Position numbers and translations under genes: made by a program
Source: DATDRQ01 sp035291645
GTDB lineage: Bacteria > Chloroflexota > Anaerolineae > Anaerolineales > UBA4823
Length of the DNA: 16,721 bases
Direction: 5' to 3'
Assembly: GCA_035291645.1 (NCBI GenBank)
Contig: DATDRQ010000188.1
Location: forward strand, 1 to 16,721
Shown here: positions 13,962-16,721 of the stretch, one piece after another
Numbering within the stretch: the first letter of the stretch is position 1
Layout of the letters: each line of letters begins with the position of its first letter
Notes under the pieces: generated by a model
The model's input: the letters and a program-made list of their open reading frames with translations, nothing else
What the model was told of the DNA's origin: nothing
Databases searched by the model: none

Positions 13962-16604
13962 TCAAGCCGAAGGTCGAAGGGTTAAGGCTTTGAGCAGGGC
14001 TAACGTCTCACGCTTGCCCCCAACACCATTCTCGCCAGCTGGGCCAACACAAGAAGGGCATCCATCCGTGCATTCACATTGCGCGACCAGCTCATAAGCA
14101 CGCAGCACCAGCTCGTTGTGTAGCTCGTACAACTTCTCGCTCAGTCCAATCCCTGCCGGGACACGGTCGAAAAGAATGATGGCTGGTTTTCCTTCTGCCA
14201 GGGAGGATTGTGGATCCGAGTGTACACCCAAATCGCGGGCGTCGCACATCACGAAGAATGGCGCCAGATTTCCTAACGTATAGGCCAACCCAGCGAGGCC
14301 GCTGCGCATATGGATCGACGTTTCGACCCTGCGATGGCAGGTGGGACACAGTGTGAGCAGGTTTTGAAGCTGGTTGGCCTCCTCAGCGCTGTGGAAGGAA
14401 CGAAAAGGGATCTTGTGGTGAACATCATGCGCACGCCCCTGCTCAGGAGACCCGCACAGGCGGCAACGATAGTCGTCGCGTGCCCGGACACGCTCGCGAA
14501 CGGTGGGCCAGGTGGGACCATATTGATTGGGATCATTGGTCCATAACCCTTGCTGCCGTAAAGTTTCGACTGTGTCCTCCGCCAAGACCAGCCAGTAGCC
14601 GGTGGTCTCAAGAGTAGTTGGAGGTAGCTCTAATTCATCGACCCCCAGCTGCTCGTGGGTATACCACTTCACCCTCCGGTACCCGGTAACCTGAGTCGTG
14701 ACGGTGATCTCTCCACGGGCCTTCAAAGAACCCGGTTCATCGCTTTGTTCGTGAAGCTGCACGAGTTGGACGGATGTCTCCGACCGTGGTTCAGTATAGT
14801 AGTCCAGGGCGACTGGTTTTAGTATTGCGATTGCTCGCTCCAGATCCAGATCCTCCACCAGATAGGTCTGCGCCTCGTGCAGATAGACGGCTTGGGGATG
14901 GACCATCCACGGTGCGCTCCCGATATCGACCGATCCGATGGTCCTCACAGAACCTATCTGGTCGACCTGAAGCACGATCTCCCGGGCGGAAGCGCTTCTT
15001 AGCGAGACCTGCTCGGCGGGGTACTTATCTGCCATCCAAAAGTATTTGTCTCCAGAAAGGTGAAGGAAGCCTTGTTGGAGCAAGATTTGGAGTATGTCTT
15101 CGACCGTGCCAGGGTCGACCAGGCCGAATCTTTCCCCTCGGGTGAACGGCAGCTCGAAAGCGGCACAACGCAGGTGGGCCAACAGAATGAGCAGATTGTC
15201 AGGATTAATCAAGGCCGACTCTGGAGAACGCTGAAAGAAATAATCCGGATGGTGGGCAAGGAATTGGTCGAGTGGGTTGGCAGTAGCCACCAATACGACC
15301 AGAGAGTCTTCTTCATTGCGCCCTGCGCGACCGGCTTGCTGCCAGGTCGATGCAATCGTGCCGGGATATCCGGTGAGTACAGCTGCGCCCATCCTACCGA
15401 TATCGATCCCTAATTCGAGGGCATTGGTAGCGATAACCGCCCGCACGCTGCCCTGTCGCAGCCCTCGTTCTATTTCACGCCGCTGGCGAGGTAAATAACC
15501 GCTGCGGTACCCACGGATTCCTTCTGTATCTCGATCCTGAACATACGATTCTTCGCCCGCGCTCTCTATCTTTGTAGTGGGGGGGGAAACCGGTTCGGCG
15601 CGCTCGCGCAGGTAGGTGAGCAGAATTTCTACCGTTCGCCTCGATCGGCCGAAAATGATGGTCTGGATACCATCGTGGAGAAGATCCTCGACCAGGCGGA
15701 CCGTCTCGAGCAGAGCGCTGCGCCGCAAGCCGAGTTCTGGATCGATAACCGGGGGATTATAGATCAGGAAATGCCTGGTGGAACGCCCGGCGCTTTCCTC
15801 GTCGACCAGGGATACCGGGGATTCGATCAGCTTTTCTGCCAGTTCTATCGGATTCCCGATCGTAGCGGAGGTGAGCAAAAATTGAGGATCGGAACCATAG
15901 AAATGGGAAATCCTTCTCAGCCGGCGGAGGACGTTGGCGACATGCGAGCCGAATACTCCCCGGTAGGTGTGCATCTCGTCGAGGACGACGAATTCGAGAT
16001 TCTGGAAGAAATCAGCCCACAGGGTATGGTGGGGCAGAATTCCTGCGTGAACCATATCCGGATTGCTTAGAATGATGTGGGCAGTTTTTCGTATTCCGGG
16101 ACGAAAACCAGAGGGGGTATCCCCGTCGTAAATAGAAGGATTAATAAGTTCTAAAGGAATCCTAGGACGAGGCAAGCTCGTGAGTTCACCTTCAGGCAAA
16201 TCCTTATTCGTTTCTTCCAGATCGATCTGGGATAACAGCTTCCGAATGCCGGCTAATTGGTCCTGGGCCAGAGCTTTGGTTGGGAACAGGTACAGACCGC
16301 GCGCTTGTGAATTTTTCAGTAGCCGGTCGATCACTGGCAGGTTGTATGCCAGGGTCTTCCCGCTCGCCGTGCCAGTTGCCACGACCACGTTTCGCCCTTG
16401 CCGGGCAAAAGCCCACGCTGAGGCCTGGTGCAAGTACAGAGCATGGATTCCCTGAGCGTTGAGCGCGCCGATTAATCCAGGATGGATTTGTTCGGGGAAG
16501 GGGATAAAACGGGATACAGCAGGAGGCAGCGTACGCCAATCGACGATGTTCTCACGTATCGTCCGTTCAATTTGCCAGCGAAGCAAGAGGTCGGATAATG
16601 GCAT
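13962..16604 (-). CDS. mrfA: YprA/MrfA-type superfamily 2 helicase with an inserted HNH nuclease module
   Basis: Read from ATG 16604, an 880-residue DEXH helicase; usual length is about 750. Helicase motifs: ATGTASGKT (76-84), FPTKALAQDQ, DEMH (209-212), SAT (246-248), ATNALELGIDIG, and QAGRAGR (423-429). The C-terminal DUF1998/MZB domain ends with a four-Cys cluster, CECTDGCPSC (843-852). Inside that domain, at about 697-762, is a complete HNH module: paired zinc cysteines CRLC (714, 717) and CPTC (753, 756), the HDVHHKIPF His pair (729, 730), Asn748 and His757. The flanking text (LPPTTLETTGYWL before, LAYTLGNLAPFFVMCDARDLG after) is ordinary YprA sequence, so the module is a clean insertion. 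In Bacillus the helicase works with the YprB exonuclease, encoded next here too. An in-frame TTG at 16628 directly abuts the preceding stop and is an alternative start. Confidence 0.92.
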   Translation of the reverse strand: MPLSDLLLRWQIERTIRENIVDWRTLPPAVSRFIPFPEQIHPGLIGALNAQGIHALYLHQASAWAFARQGRNVVVATGTASGKTLAYNLPVIDRLLKNSQARGLYLFPTKALAQDQLAGIRKLLSQIDLEETNKDLPEGELTSLPRPRIPLELINPSIYDGDTPSGFRPGIRKTAHIILSNPDMVHAGILPHHTLWADFFQNLEFVVLDEMHTYRGVFGSHVANVLRRLRRISHFYGSDPQFLLTSATIGNPIELAEKLIESPVSLVDEESAGRSTRHFLIYNPPVIDPELGLRRSALLETVRLVEDLLHDGIQTIIFGRSRRTVEILLTYLRERAEPVSPPTTKIESAGEESYVQDRDTEGIRGYRSGYLPRQRREIERGLRQGSVRAVIATNALELGIDIGRMGAAVLTGYPGTIASTWQQAGRAGRNEEDSLVVLVATANPLDQFLAHHPDYFFQRSPESALINPDNLLILLAHLRCAAFELPFTRGERFGLVDPGTVEDILQILLQQGFLHLSGDKYFWMADKYPAEQVSLRSASAREIVLQVDQIGSVRTIGSVDIGSAPWMVHPQAVYLHEAQTYLVEDLDLERAIAILKPVALDYYTEPRSETSVQLVQLHEQSDEPGSLKARGEITVTTQVTGYRRVKWYTHEQLGVDELELPPTTLETTGYWLVLAEDTVETLRQQGLWTNDPNQYGPTWPTVRERVRARDDYRCRLCGSPEQGRAHDVHHKIPFRSFHSAEEANQLQNLLTLCPTCHRRVETSIHMRSGLAGLAYTLGNLAPFFVMCDARDLGVHSDPQSSLAEGKPAIILFDRVPAGIGLSEKLYELHNELVLRAYELVAQCECTDGCPSCVGPAGENGVGGKRETLALLKALTLRPSA

Positions 16605-16628
16605 CGATCGATTCGTAAATCTCTTCAA

Positions 16629-16721
16629 TTAATCTACTTGGGTGTCATCCTGTCGAGGCTTGAGCAGGACACCCTCGCGGGGAACATACCGTTCCGGTGA
16701 AATAATTACGCCGCTTTCTCC
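16629..16721 (-). CDS. C-terminal end of an unidentified protein (runs off the right edge)
   Basis: The minus strand from the edge is open for 30 codons, ending ...PERYVPREGVLLKPRQDD and TQVD before TAA at 16629-16631. It is the only reading that connects to the helicase on the same strand, with 24 bases to the preferred helicase ATG or none to the alternative TTG. It is therefore probably the previous gene of the operon. The fragment is too short to assign a family. Confidence 0.55.
   Translation of the reverse strand, partial: GESGVIISPERYVPREGVLLKPRQDDTQVD

Noticed and set aside
13522..13965. 147-codon minus-strand frame spanning the helicase-exonuclease gap
   Set aside because: It overlaps the exonuclease in another frame and reads as random sequence; the exonuclease start and domain are well supported.
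1..16721. CRISPR arrays, tRNA or rRNA genes
   Set aside because: No regularly spaced repeats, cloverleaf-like segments or rRNA sequence were recognised.

Overview
The window looks like chromosomal DNA from a bacterium of the phylum Chloroflexota, probably an Anaerolineae-like lineage. This is inferred from how several proteins read (the HGGGWW start of the ABC exporter, the cyclic-nucleotide-binding remnant, the iron alcohol dehydrogenase subfamily, the YprA-type helicase). It rests on recollection of protein families, not on a search, and no rRNA or tRNA is present to fix the taxonomy. Coding density is high. Shine-Dalgarno sites of the AGGAGG type occur, but several genes have none and may be leaderless.

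Region 1 (1-2073, minus strand). The start of an aldo/keto reductase leaves the window at the left edge. Upstream of it lies a broken cyclic-nucleotide-binding gene with an in-frame stop. That gene sits 3 bases after a starch/glycogen-synthase-type glycosyltransferase.

Region 2 (2074-4843). A divergent intergenic region leads into a polytopic membrane protein on the plus strand (2166-3725). It converges on a cysteine-containing lipoprotein on the minus strand (3749-4843). The glycosyltransferase, the membrane protein and the lipoprotein each carry a -10-like hexamer exactly 7 bases before the ATG and no Shine-Dalgarno site.

Region 3 (4844-6535). A roughly 530-base gap holds a decayed transposase C-terminus interrupted by three in-frame stops. 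It is followed directly by an intact iron-type alcohol dehydrogenase with an unusual metal-ligand set.

Region 4 (6548-9402). An ABC exporter half-transporter (minus) is divergent from a small four-span membrane protein of unknown function (plus). The plus gene has a textbook sigma-70 promoter whose spacer carries a perfect palindrome matching the GAAC-N4-GTTC LexA-box pattern.

Region 5 (9422-16721, minus strand, read right to left). An apparent operon contains the tail of an unidentified gene, then a YprA/MrfA-type repair helicase with an HNH nuclease module inside its C-terminal domain. A YprB/MrfB-type DEDD exonuclease with a helical-repeat tail follows, then a tandem 6-phosphofructokinase of animal/fungal type and a calcineurin-like metallophosphoesterase. 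The helicase-exonuclease pair corresponds to the MrfAB pair of Bacillus, linked there to mitomycin-lesion repair. The extra HNH module gives a possible three-activity repair or defence device and is the most interesting item here, together with the eukaryote-like phosphofructokinase and the LexA-like operator.
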